The position numbers were made by a program, and so were the translations under genes. Of a stretch of DNA of 64,000 nt, positions 17,611-25,498 are shown piece after piece. The stretch is from an uncultured Collinsella sp. (GTDB lineage Bacteria > Actinomycetota > Coriobacteriia > Coriobacteriales > Coriobacteriaceae), in assembly GCA_900541055.1 (NCBI GenBank), contig UQHZ01000002.1, positions 62,001-126,000 on the forward strand. The letters are read 5' to 3'. The first letter of the stretch is position 1, and each line of letters starts with the position of its first letter. The notes below the pieces were generated by a model that was not told the origin of the DNA, searched no databases, and was given only the letters and a program-made list of their open reading frames with translations.

Positions 17611-18993
17611 TTAGCGGGCTGTCGCTTTGGCTTGGGTGGCGCGATAGGTGCGTGCCGGGTGGCAAAGTAGTACCGCTACGACCATAAAGAACGCCGTGGT
17701 GCCCAGGCTGATGGGGTAGACCATCATGATGTTCGCAAAGGTGCGGAAGTGTGGGAACACGCAGAACACCCAATAGAAGCGGATGCCGCAGACGCAGATC
17801 ATGGTGATGAGGGCGGGTGTGAGCGAGATACCAAAGCCGCGCAGGTAGCCTGACATGTTTTCGTAGAACATGCTAAAGGCGTACGCCGGGAAGATCGAGC
17901 ACACGCGGATATAGCCGATCGAGACGATGTTGGGATCGCTGTTGAACAGCGACAAGATCTCACGCCCCAGGCCGACAATAACGATAATTGTGGTGAGCGC
18001 GACGATACCGCCTTCGACCAGGCAGACCTTGAGCGTTTTGGTGCAGCGGTCGATCTGGCGGGCACCGTGGTTTTGTCCCACAAAGGTGGTGCAAGCCTGG
18101 CTAAAGCTGTTGAGCAGGTTGTAGCACACGTACTCCAGGCTCATAGCGGCGCTCGAGGCTGCCATGACCTCGGTGCCCAGGCTGTTGATGGCAGACTGGA
18201 TGATGATGTTGGCGACGGCAAAGACGGCGCTTTGGATGCCGGCGGGCAGGCCGATCTTGACGATGCGCTTGAGGGCGACGGGGTCGATAGCCAGGTCGCG
18301 CGGGGTGACGCGGACGACGGAGTCGGTCTTGAGCAGGCGGATAAAGAGCGTAGCGGCGCTGACGGTGTAAGCGATGGCGGTGGCGATAGCGACGCCCGCG
18401 ACGCCCCAGTGGAGTACGGGGACAAAGATGAGGTCCAGGCCAATGTTGAGGACGGTGGACACGGCAAGCGCCTGTAGCGGCATGCGGGTGATGCCGACGG
18501 AGCGGAAGATTGCGGCTTCAAAGTTGTAAAGCAAGATTGAGGGCATGCTGAGCAAAAAGACGCGTAGGTAGAGCGAAGCGAGCGGCATGGTTTCGGCGGG
18601 AACGTTGAGCGCGGCGAGCATGGGCTCGGCAAAGATCTCGCCCAGCGCGATGACGACAAAGCCTACAAGCGCCATCAAAATCGAGGTGTGGACGGCGCGT
18701 TTGACCATGTTCTGATCATTGCGGCCGATAGCGTTGGCGATGACCACGTTGGAGCCAAGCGACATGCCAATAAACAGGTTGAGCATAAGACTGGTAAGCG
18801 GGACATTGGAGCCGACCGCCGCCATGGCGAGGGTTCCCTGGTCGCCCGAGAAGTTACCGATGATGACCGTGGCGATGAGGTTCGACAACTGCTCCAAGAT
18901 GCTCGTGGCGGCCACGGGGAAGGCGAACAGGGGAATGTTACGCCAGAGCGAGCCGGTGGTCATGTCAATGTGCTTAGATACGGTATCAGCCAT
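17611..18993 (-). CDS. MATE-family efflux transporter
   Basis: 460 aa with about twelve helices in two homologous halves. ATSILEQLSNLIATVIIGNFSG near the start and FVGQNHGARQIDR in the second half are typical of the NorM/DinF-like MATE group, which uses Na+ or H+ gradients to expel drugs or metabolites. The gene is monocistronic, convergent with the LysR gene. The ribosome site is weak (AGAGATTGAGAG). Confidence 0.88.
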   Translation of the reverse strand: MADTVSKHIDMTTGSLWRNIPLFAFPVAATSILEQLSNLIATVIIGNFSGDQGTLAMAAVGSNVPLTSLMLNLFIGMSLGSNVVIANAIGRNDQNMVKRAVHTSILMALVGFVVIALGEIFAEPMLAALNVPAETMPLASLYLRVFLLSMPSILLYNFEAAIFRSVGITRMPLQALAVSTVLNIGLDLIFVPVLHWGVAGVAIATAIAYTVSAATLFIRLLKTDSVVRVTPRDLAIDPVALKRIVKIGLPAGIQSAVFAVANIIIQSAINSLGTEVMAASSAAMSLEYVCYNLLNSFSQACTTFVGQNHGARQIDRCTKTLKVCLVEGGIVALTTIIVIVGLGREILSLFNSDPNIVSIGYIRVCSIFPAYAFSMFYENMSGYLRGFGISLTPALITMICVCGIRFYWVFCVFPHFRTFANIMMVYPISLGTTAFFMVVAVLLCHPARTYRATQAKATAR

Positions 18994-19061
18994 ACGCTCT
19001 CAATCTCTAATATGCTCTTTCGTGCTTATTTGCGCAGACGATGATACTCCTAATGCAACCA

Positions 19062-19153
19062 GTCGGCATTTGGGGACGTTCCTTTTCTGTCGGCAGCTGG
19101 GGACACTCCTTATCTCTTCTAACTAGTCATTCAAGAACGTCCCCAATGACTAG
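19062..19153. repeat. 27-bp tandem units with GGGGAC core plus ACTAGTCATT hairpin
   Basis: Two direct units (19062-19088 and 19089-19115) each begin GTCGGCA and carry GGGGACGTTCCTT or GGGGACACTCCTT exactly 27 bases apart. Just downstream, ACTAGTCATT (19122-19131) pairs with AATGACTAG (19145-19153) around a loop that is the reverse complement of the same core (GGGGACGTTCTTG). It lies between the divergent MATE and rlmA genes and is related to 6729-6830. Confidence 0.75.
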
Positions 19154-19209
19154 GCGGGGAAGGCGTGCGACAATGGTGGGCGTTGTGTTGTTCGCGCTAA
19201 GGAGTTGCC

Positions 19210-20025
19210 ATGTTGTTGTGTCCCGTTTGCCATGAGCCGTTGGTGGACAATGAGCGCGGTGCTGCATGTGCGGGCGGACACCGGTTTGACCGTGCGCGCG
19301 AGGGCTATCTATATCTGCTGCGCTCGTCCAAGAGTGGCGACTCCATGGGCGATCCCAAGTCGCAGGCACGCAGCCGTCGCGACTTTCTGAACCGCGGTTA
19401 CTATGCGCCGTTGCGCGATGCGATGGTCGAGCTGGTGCGCGAGCGGGCGACTGGGCGCGCTGCGCCTGCGAACGGTCCCATGACGCTGCTCGATATTTGC
19501 TGCGGCGAGGGCTACTACACCAGCGCCATGGGCGCGGTGCCGGGCGTGGATGCCTACGGGTTCGACTTGGGCAAGGAGATGGTGCGCCTGGCCGCCAAGC
19601 GCGGCGATGCGACCTGCTTCGTGGCCAACATGAAGGATATCCCCGTGGCCGATGGCGCCTTCGATATGGTGACTGAACTCTTTGCTCCCTTTAACGAGCG
19701 CGAGTTTGCCCGCGTGCTGGCGCCAGAGGGCTCGCTCTACACCGTGGTGCCGGGCGCCCGTCATCTCTTTGGGCTCAAGGAGGTGCTCTACGACACGCCG
19801 TACCTTAACGATGAGAAGCTGCCGAAGACCACCGAGCTCGAGTTGGTCAGAACGCAGCGGGTGTCTGCGAATATTACGCTTCAGACCCAGGCCGATATCG
19901 AGGCGGTGTTCCAGATGACGCCGTACTACTACCGCACGCGCCCTGCCGACAAAGAGCGCCTGGCAAACTTGGACACGCTCCAAACCGATATCGACTTCAT
20001 TATCGCCGAGTACCGCCACAGCTAA
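19210..20025 (+). CDS. rlmA: 23S rRNA (guanine-N1) methyltransferase, RlmA type
   Basis: 271 aa. The N-terminal zinc finger has CPVCHEPL and CAGGHRFDRAREGYLYLL, followed by MGDPKSQARSRRDFLNRGYYAPLRD, which together are diagnostic of RlmA/RrmA. The methyltransferase domain carries DICCGEGYYTSAMG and PFNEREFARVLAPEG. The family methylates G745 or G748 of 23S rRNA in helix 35, and the Gram-positive branch (TlrB-like) affects tylosin resistance. TAAGGAG precedes the ATG. A GACAAT -10-like box lies at about 19169. Confidence 0.9.
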   Translation: MLLCPVCHEPLVDNERGAACAGGHRFDRAREGYLYLLRSSKSGDSMGDPKSQARSRRDFLNRGYYAPLRDAMVELVRERATGRAAPANGPMTLLDICCGEGYYTSAMGAVPGVDAYGFDLGKEMVRLAAKRGDATCFVANMKDIPVADGAFDMVTELFAPFNEREFARVLAPEGSLYTVVPGARHLFGLKEVLYDTPYLNDEKLPKTTELELVRTQRVSANITLQTQADIEAVFQMTPYYYRTRPADKERLANLDTLQTDIDFIIAEYRHS

Positions 20026-20026
20026 C

Positions 20027-20063
20027 AACCTGCCAAAAAGGGACAGGTTTATTTTGGTAGGTT
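20027..20063 (+). repeat. GGGACAG-core hairpin, copy 1
   Basis: AACCTGCCAAAA pairs with TTTTGGTAGGTT (one G-T pair) around AGGGACAGGTTTA. It starts two bases after the rlmA stop codon. It is nearly identical to the copy at 43927-43961 and shares only the core with four others. Confidence 0.75.
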
Positions 20064-20080
20064 TTATCTGGTCAAACGTA

Positions 20081-20117
20081 AAGGACCGACCGCGGAGATG
20101 CGCGATCGGCCCTTTTT
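20081..20117. terminator. Terminator hairpin between rlmA and small membrane protein gene
   Basis: An imperfect GC-rich stem (GGACCGACCGCG with CGCGATCGGCCC) ends in TTTTT on the plus strand. It serves rlmA and may also act on the convergent gene whose stop is at 20153. Confidence 0.7.
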
Positions 20118-20152
20118 AGTTGCTTGGCTACAGAGGTTATGAGTAGCGAGCG

Positions 20153-20554
20153 CTACAGGCGGTCCTTGTTTTCGGCCTTAACGGCGCGTGCCTGCTGAAC
20201 AAAGAACAGGTCGTACACCACGATGACAAAGGCGCCGATGTTGACGGCGCTGCCGCCGAGCGCGGGAAGCGTGAGCACCGCCTGGACAAGCGTGGCGACC
20301 GCGGCAACAATACCGAGCTTAAATGCGCCGTCTACCTGCGAAGGCTTGTTGGCACCCTTGATGCCCGCAACGCCCGCGGCGAGATCGATGAGACCCTTGG
20401 CGATAATCACGGTCGCGGCGAGCATGGCGTTCGATCCGTAGGTGGACTCGAGCTTGCCGGTCGCGACGCCGGCGATTCCAATGACGAGACTGGCGATGCC
20501 CAGAACAAAATAAATCAGGGCAAGGATTTTGAGTGTCTTGCGAGCGGCGCTCAT
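20153..20554 (-). CDS. Small four-helix membrane protein, function unknown
   Basis: 133 aa from the ATG at 20554, with GAAAGGACC upstream. Four hydrophobic stretches are visible (about 10-30, 42-62, 76-95, 98-118) and a short charged tail (QQARAVKAENKDRL). Glycine and alanine are abundant. I do not recognise a functional family. The much longer open frame upstream of this start is not coding. The gene is convergent with rlmA and divergent from a short membrane ORF. Confidence 0.7.
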   Translation of the reverse strand: MSAARKTLKILALIYFVLGIASLVIGIAGVATGKLESTYGSNAMLAATVIIAKGLIDLAAGVAGIKGANKPSQVDGAFKLGIVAAVATLVQAVLTLPALGGSAVNIGAFVIVVYDLFFVQQARAVKAENKDRL

Positions 20555-20787
20555 AGCTGGTCCTTTCGATGTGGGCGCGGAGAATCTGCCGCACCCAGGT
20601 TGTGGCACATATCGTGAAGCACATTGTAGTTCAACGCGGCGATGCATGCGCCTGAAAGCGCTTTGAGCCCGCGCGGCCCAACCCAACCTTTCAAAAAGGA
20701 AAGCTGGGCGTAAGTCAAATCGATGGCAGCGTATGCGCGGCGCTGCGATGATGGGGCCATGGTAAGAGTTGGACCGAAGGAGGAGCC

Positions 20788-20931
20788 ATGATGTACGGCA
20801 CAGGGCAAGTGCGTGAGCCGCGGTCGTTGGGAAGGCGCATGGGTGATTCTGTGATCGCTGCCGTGTGCACGGGATTGATGGCGGTGCTTTGCATTGCGAT
20901 GCTGTGGGCCATGTCGCATGTGGGACAATAG
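20788..20931 (+). CDS. Predicted 47-aa single-pass membrane protein
   Basis: An ATG at 20788 is preceded by GAAGGAGGA at ideal spacing and opens a 47-codon frame: a basic N-terminus (VREPRSLGRRMGDS) followed by one hydrophobic helix (VIAAVCTGLMAVLCIAMLWAM). The strong ribosome site and positive-inside topology argue that it is real. It overlaps a GACAAT box that may be the rsmJ promoter. No known family is recognised. Confidence 0.55.
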   Translation: MMYGTGQVREPRSLGRRMGDSVIAAVCTGLMAVLCIAMLWAMSHVGQ

Positions 20932-20995
20932 CGGACGGTTGGGTGCTGGCATAAACGGCGCCCCGCGTATTCGTTTTGCTTGCTAAGGAGTACCC

Positions 20996-21700
20996 ATGGG
21001 CGTCGTCGATCCCTTTTCTGTTGCTCGGGCCGCGGGGCTTGAGCTGACCGGGAAGCCCGAGGGCCTCACGCTCACCGACGGCACGATGGAGCTGCGTGCC
21101 GATTTTGGCCGCATGCTGCCGCGACTCAAGCAGGGCCGTCTGCAACAAGAGCTGTTGGTGAAGGCTGCGCGCACAAAGGGCATCGAGCGACCATGGGCGA
21201 TTGACGCTACGGCAGGCTTTGGCGAGGATTCGCTGCTGTTGGCGGCCGCGGGCTTTACCGTCGATCTGTATGAACAGGATTGCGTGATCGCGGCGCTCCT
21301 CAAGGATGCCTTGGATCGCGCGGCAGATGATCCGGCGCTTGCGACAGCCGTGGCGCGCATGCGCTTACATGCGGGCGAGGACAGCATTGCCGGCCTTCGC
21401 CATACAGCTGAGCTGATCGGGCAGAGCGAGCTCACCGCTCCCGACGTGGTGTATCTGGACCCCATGTTTCCCGGGCGCACCAAGAGCGCGGCGGTTAAAA
21501 AGAAGTTCCAACTCTTGCATCATCTGGAACAGCCGTGCGCCGATGAGGAGACGCTGGTCGAAGCTGCGCTTGCGGTGCATCCGCGCAAGGTGGTTATCAA
21601 GCGGCCGGTGAAGGGGCCGTTGCTTGCCGGCGTTAAGCCGAGCTATCAACTTGCGGGCAAGGCAGTTCGCTACGATGTTTTGGTGCCGCCGCGCCCGTAG
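20996..21700 (+). CDS. rsmJ: 16S rRNA m2G1516 methyltransferase RsmJ-like
   Basis: 234 aa. The SAM motif is WAIDATAGFGEDSLLLAAAG near residue 66, and VVYLDPMFPGRTKSAAVKKKFQLL near 152 matches the RsmJ catalytic DPMFP block. In E. coli RsmJ methylates G1516 of 16S rRNA. TAAGGAG precedes the ATG. It lies 64 bases after the 47-aa ORF. The N-terminus is shorter than that of E. coli RsmJ, as usual in Actinobacteria. Confidence 0.85.
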   Translation: MGVVDPFSVARAAGLELTGKPEGLTLTDGTMELRADFGRMLPRLKQGRLQQELLVKAARTKGIERPWAIDATAGFGEDSLLLAAAGFTVDLYEQDCVIAALLKDALDRAADDPALATAVARMRLHAGEDSIAGLRHTAELIGQSELTAPDVVYLDPMFPGRTKSAAVKKKFQLLHHLEQPCADEETLVEAALAVHPRKVVIKRPVKGPLLAGVKPSYQLAGKAVRYDVLVPPRP

Positions 21701-21748
21701 CTTGCGTGCGATGGTTGGCGCTCCGTCAGTGCCGTGCCGATGTGGGGT

Positions 21749-22045
21749 CTATTTCCAAGGGTGCGACGTCAGGTGCCAGCCGCCGCAGTATTCGCATTTG
21801 TAGCAGGCTAAGCCGCGCCGCCCGCGGTTTTCGCAGTCGGCCATAACTGCCTCGGCCTCGGCGCGCGTGTCGTAACGGTTTTTGCGCTCGCACGACTTGT
21901 AGCGCCAAGCCTCATCGCGCTCGGCGTCCAAGGCGTCGCGACGCTCGTCCTCGCGCGCAAACAGGTCGCTCATATCGCCGCCGGTGGCAGCGCCCAAAAA
22001 CTCGCTTTTGGCCTTTGACCAGGCGGCTCGCTTTTTGCTTCCCAT
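21749..22045 (-). CDS. Small zinc-ribbon-like protein, function unknown
   Basis: 98 aa from the ATG at 22045 (MGSKKRAAWSKAKSEF); a TTG at 22066 also opens the frame. The N-terminal half is highly charged; the C-terminal half has CERKNRYDTRAEAEAVMADC and then CYKCEYCGGWHLTSHP, a likely zinc ribbon of the kind seen in small actinobacterial and phage proteins. Function is unknown. It is divergent from the GNAT gene, and they share a 78-base region with an inverted repeat. Confidence 0.65.
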   Translation of the reverse strand: MGSKKRAAWSKAKSEFLGAATGGDMSDLFAREDERRDALDAERDEAWRYKSCERKNRYDTRAEAEAVMADCENRGRRGLACYKCEYCGGWHLTSHPWK

Positions 22046-22070
22046 CTGCTTCGCGCCCCTCTTCAAACGC

Positions 22071-22100
22071 TGGTATCATTGCTCAATCAAAGTGATACCA
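22071..22100. promoter_or_regulatory. Inverted repeat TGGTATCA-N14-TGATACCA at divergent promoter
   Basis: Perfect 8-base arms (22071-22078 and 22093-22100). The left arm overlaps TATCAT (22074-22079), the probable -10 box of the GNAT gene, so a dimeric protein bound here could block it. Confidence 0.5.
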
Positions 22101-22122
22101 ATAAACGTGAGGCCGCCGCGTG

Positions 22123-22611
22123 ATGATCAGAAAAACCCTCGATACCGACATTCCCGCCGTCATGGCTATCTACGACGCTGCCCGCGCCTTTATGCGCGCG
22201 CATGGCAACGCCACGCAATGGCCCGAGGGCACGCCTTCTGCCGAGCAGCTGGCTGCCGATATCGCCGCCGGTGGCAGCTATGTGTGCGAAGTCGACGGTC
22301 GCGTGGTAGCGACGTTTGCCTTTTTACCGGTCCCGGACGAGTGCTATGACGTAATTGAGGACGGGCAATGGCGCAGTGACACTCCGTATGCTGTGCTGCA
22401 CCGTGTGGCGTCCGACGGCACCGCGCACGGTATCGCGGCTGCGATGTTTGCCTTTGCCAAAGAGCGTGCCTATCACCTGCGTATCGACACGCATCAGGAC
22501 AACCTGCCCATGCAGGGTGCCATCATAAAGGCCGGCTTTGAGCGCGCTGGTATCGTCTATGTGTCCGACGGCACGGCGCGTGTCGCGTTCGATTGGCTGC
22601 GCGAGGCGTAA
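22123..22611 (+). CDS. GNAT-family N-acetyltransferase
   Basis: 162 aa. RKTLDTDIPAVMAIYDAARAFMRAHGNATQWPEGTPS is the usual N-terminal block of this GNAT branch, and HRVASDGTAHGIAAAMFAFAKERAYHLRIDTHQDNLPMQGAIIKAGF holds the acetyl-CoA region; the conserved Q/R-x-x-G-x-G/A is replaced by GTAHGIA. A GTG three bases upstream is an alternative start. The substrate is unknown. It is convergent with mscL. Confidence 0.85.
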   Translation: MIRKTLDTDIPAVMAIYDAARAFMRAHGNATQWPEGTPSAEQLAADIAAGGSYVCEVDGRVVATFAFLPVPDECYDVIEDGQWRSDTPYAVLHRVASDGTAHGIAAAMFAFAKERAYHLRIDTHQDNLPMQGAIIKAGFERAGIVYVSDGTARVAFDWLREA

Positions 22612-22730
22612 AAGCTGGGCCTTACGGCAACAATTCACTCGAACGACAAATGGCCCAAACGGAGGCAAATTTAGTTGATTGCGGCGCCTGGGGTGCTTGC
22701 CGTGTGGTTGATAATGCTGCGCCTACGCGA

Positions 22731-23156
22731 CTATTCCTTGGGCAGCTCGCTTCCACAATGACAGCACTTGGTCGCGCCCTCGTGCACCTCTTCCAGGCAA
22801 TAGGGGCAGACGGGCGCCGGCACGGCTTCCTCAGCGGTGGTGCCGGCCAGCTTATCGCCAATCTCCTGCGCCTTGTTAAACGCCTTGACGATGGCAAAGA
22901 CGATGGCAGCGACAATTAAAAAGTTGATGCACGCGCCAATGAACGCTCCAAAGTCGATATTGGTTCCCGGCACCACCAGCCCCGAGATCTCGGTGGCGCT
23001 GCCGCCGGCAATCACGGAGATAAGCGGGTTGATGATGTTGTCGGTAAGCGAGGTCACGATGGCAGTGAATGCGCCGCCGATAATCACGCCGACGGCCATG
23101 TCTATCACGTTGCCGCGATTAATGAATTCCTTGAACTCGTTGAGCAATGTCTTCAT
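22731..23156 (-). CDS. mscL: Large-conductance mechanosensitive channel with C-terminal zinc ribbon
   Basis: 141 aa from the ATG at 23156 (MKTLLNEFKEFINRGNVIDMAVGVIIGGAF). The first helix with its GNVIDMAVGVIIGGAF pore-lining sequence, the periplasmic loop and the second helix FLIVAAIVFAIVKAFNK are standard MscL, which opens under membrane tension to release solutes. The C-terminal end is unusual: CPYCLEEVHEGATKCCHCGSELP is a four-cysteine ribbon instead of the usual acidic amphipathic helix only. The earlier frame start at 23243 has no ribosome site. Confidence 0.92.
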   Translation of the reverse strand: MKTLLNEFKEFINRGNVIDMAVGVIIGGAFTAIVTSLTDNIINPLISVIAGGSATEISGLVVPGTNIDFGAFIGACINFLIVAAIVFAIVKAFNKAQEIGDKLAGTTAEEAVPAPVCPYCLEEVHEGATKCCHCGSELPKE

Positions 23157-23401
23157 GGTGGCTCCTCGCTGTTGTGAGGCTCGCGTTGTTACTGTCCCAG
23201 ATGAACCAGGGCAGACAAAAAGGGGAGGTGCCGGCTTTCGCAAGGCGCGAACCTACGAAAATCGCCGCGCGGCAACGCGGGGCGATGAGCTCGGTCGGGG
23301 GATAGGGCCCGCTTCGCCCGCCGGCCCGTAAATTGTATCATCCAGTGTGGAACGAGGGTGCCTGTTGCCGCGTGCGATGGGCTTGCAATAAGAGGAGAGC
23401 C

Positions 23402-25405
23402 ATGTCGAAGCAAGCGGTCGTTGGAATCTTGGCGCATGTCGATGCCGGCAAGACCACGCTGGCCGAGGCCATGCTGTTTAACGCGGGCCGCATTCGCAAG
23501 CGCGGCCGCGTTGACGATGGCGACTCGCATCTGGATACGAACGAGATTGAGCGTGAGCGCGGTATCACGATCTTCTCGTCGCAGGCTGTGCTCGACCATG
23601 GTGACACCCACGTTATGCTCGTGGACGCTCCCGGCCATGTCGATTTTTCTGCCGAGGCGGAGCGCACGCTGCGCGCACTCGACTACGCGATTTTGGTTGT
23701 GGGCGCCAACGACGGCGTGCAAGGGCACACCGAAACCCTGTGGCGCCTGCTTGCGCGCTATGACATCCCGACGTTCATCTTCATCAACAAAATCGATTTG
23801 GAGAATCCCGGCCGCGATGTTTTGCTGGCACAGCTTGGGCAGCGTCTTTCCGAGGGCTGCCTGGATGCCAACGAACTGCTGGCGGGCGGCACCGTTCAGG
23901 AGGATGCTGCTGCGTTAGACGAGGCGGCGCTCGAGGAGTTTCTTGAGGCGGGTGAGCTTTCCTCCGCGACGCTGTCGCGCATGGTTGCTGAGCGCAAGCT
24001 CTTTCCCTGCTTTGCCGGCTCGGCGCTCAAGGACCAAGGTGTGGACGAGCTGTTGGATGGTATATGCGCGCTGATGCGCGAACAGGCGTGGCTCCCGGAG
24101 TTTGCCGCCCGCGTCTATCGCGTCAGCCGCGGGGACCGCGGCGAGCGCTTGGCATGGGTTAAGGTGACCGGCGGCACGCTGCATGCCAAACAGGTGATTA
24201 ACGGACGTTCCGGTGCCGAGGCATGGGAGCAGAAGGTCGATCAGGTACGCATCTATAGCGGCGATAAGTATGAGCTTGCCCAAGAAGTTGCTGCTGGCGG
24301 CATTTGTGCCGTGACGGGTCTTGCGCACGTTCGCCCGGGGGACGCCCTGGGCGCGGAGCCCGCGGGCGATGCGCCCGTCATTGCGCCGGTCCTCACCTAT
24401 ACGGTGCTGCCGGGCGAACACGACGTCCATACGGTGTTCAAAGCGTTGGCTGAGCTGGCGGATGAAGACCCCATGCTCGGCGTAAGCTGGAATACGCATC
24501 TTGAGCAGATTCATTTGCAGTTGATGGGCGCCGTGCAGCTCGAGGTCGTGCAGCGGGTGTTGGCCGATCGCTTTGGCCTTTCGGTTTCGTTTGAGTCTGG
24601 CGGCATCCTCTATAAGGAGACTATTTCGCAGCCGGTCGAGGGCGTGGGTCACTTTGAGCCACTGCGTCACTATGCTGAGGTGCATCTACGTCTGGAGCCG
24701 TTGCCGGCGGGCTCGGGCGTGCAGTTTGGCACCGTGGCCTCGACCGACGAGTTCGATCTTAACTGGCAGCGTTTGGCACTCACCAACGCCATGGAGCGCG
24801 ATCACCTGGGCGTGCTGACCGGCTCTCCCATCACCGATATTCGCATTACGCTCACGGGCGGTCGTGCGCATGCCAAGCACACCGAGGGCGGCGATTTTCG
24901 TCAGGCAACGTACCGCGCGATTCGCCAGGGCTTGATGCAGGCGTGTGAGGCCGGCGCGGCGGTGCTGTTGGAGCCGTGGTATCGCTTTGAGCTCGAGGTA
25001 CCGGGGGAGTGCGTGGGTCGGGCGCTCTCGGATGCCACGCGCATGGGTGCCGAGTACGAGCCGCCGACGATGGCAGGAGACCGGGCGAAGCTTGTGGGTC
25101 GCGTGCCAGCATCCGAGGTGCAGGATTACGCGCTGGAGGTGGCTGCCTACACGAGCGGTCGCGGTCATCTATACCTGGAGTTCGCCGGCTATGCGGCTTG
25201 CCATGATGCCGAGCGCGTAATCGAGACGGCCGCCTATGGGCCCGAGGCCGATCTGCCCAACACGCCCGATTCGGTCTTTTGCTCTCACGGCGCCGGTTAC
25301 ACGGTCAAATGGTACGACGTACCCGCCGCGGCGCACGTAAAGATCGATCCCGCCACCTTCCGCCCCTGGCGAGCAGCAGACGCCGAGTTTTTCGGCCACA
25401 TGTGA
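23402..25405 (+). CDS. TetM/TetO-like ribosomal protection-type GTPase
   Basis: 667 aa translational GTPase. G1 HVDAGKTTL (12-20), G2 region ERERGITIFSSQ, G3 DAPGHVDF, G4 INKIDL. Length, absence of the EF-G insert, and the ending that contacts the ribosome A site follow the TetM/TetO/OtrA group, but identity to classical Tet(M) seems low. The start at 23402 follows GAGGAGAG. A TATCAT -10-like box is at about 23335. It may be a housekeeping paralogue rather than an active tetracycline-resistance gene. Its stop codon is inside a GGGACAG hairpin. Confidence 0.8.
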   Translation: MSKQAVVGILAHVDAGKTTLAEAMLFNAGRIRKRGRVDDGDSHLDTNEIERERGITIFSSQAVLDHGDTHVMLVDAPGHVDFSAEAERTLRALDYAILVVGANDGVQGHTETLWRLLARYDIPTFIFINKIDLENPGRDVLLAQLGQRLSEGCLDANELLAGGTVQEDAAALDEAALEEFLEAGELSSATLSRMVAERKLFPCFAGSALKDQGVDELLDGICALMREQAWLPEFAARVYRVSRGDRGERLAWVKVTGGTLHAKQVINGRSGAEAWEQKVDQVRIYSGDKYELAQEVAAGGICAVTGLAHVRPGDALGAEPAGDAPVIAPVLTYTVLPGEHDVHTVFKALAELADEDPMLGVSWNTHLEQIHLQLMGAVQLEVVQRVLADRFGLSVSFESGGILYKETISQPVEGVGHFEPLRHYAEVHLRLEPLPAGSGVQFGTVASTDEFDLNWQRLALTNAMERDHLGVLTGSPITDIRITLTGGRAHAKHTEGGDFRQATYRAIRQGLMQACEAGAAVLLEPWYRFELEVPGECVGRALSDATRMGAEYEPPTMAGDRAKLVGRVPASEVQDYALEVAAYTSGRGHLYLEFAGYAACHDAERVIETAAYGPEADLPNTPDSVFCSHGAGYTVKWYDVPAAAHVKIDPATFRPWRAADAEFFGHM

Positions 25406-25427
25406 CAAAGGGACAGCTCCTTTGTCA
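25403..25427 (+). repeat. GGGACAG-core hairpin, copy 2
   Basis: TGACAAAGG pairs with CCTTTGTCA around GACAGCT. The stop codon of the TetM-like gene (TGA, 25403-25405) forms the base of the left arm. The arm TGTGACAAAGGGACAG is shared in the opposite orientation with the copy at 33175. Confidence 0.75.
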
Positions 25428-25434
25428 TATGCTA

Positions 25435-25465
25435 TTGGTATAACTCGGTATAAGTTGGTATAACT
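25435..25465 (+). promoter_or_regulatory. Three GGTATAA repeats at exact 10-bp spacing
   Basis: GGTATAA occurs at 25437, 25447 and 25457, within TTGGTATAACT, TCGGTATAAGT and TTGGTATAACT. The 10-base step places all three on one face of the helix. The third copy contains TATAAC, a usable -10 box with TTGGTA 18 bases upstream as -35, so the array overlaps the promoter of the AAA+ gene starting at 25499. Confidence 0.6.
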
Positions 25466-25498
25466 ATTGCCAGGGTTTGCCAATCCGAGGAGGCCGAC

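Noticed and set aside
23190..23220. CTGTCCC...GGGCAG near mscL as a hairpin copy
   Set aside because: The arms are only the core itself, no flanking complementarity exists, so it does not match the family.
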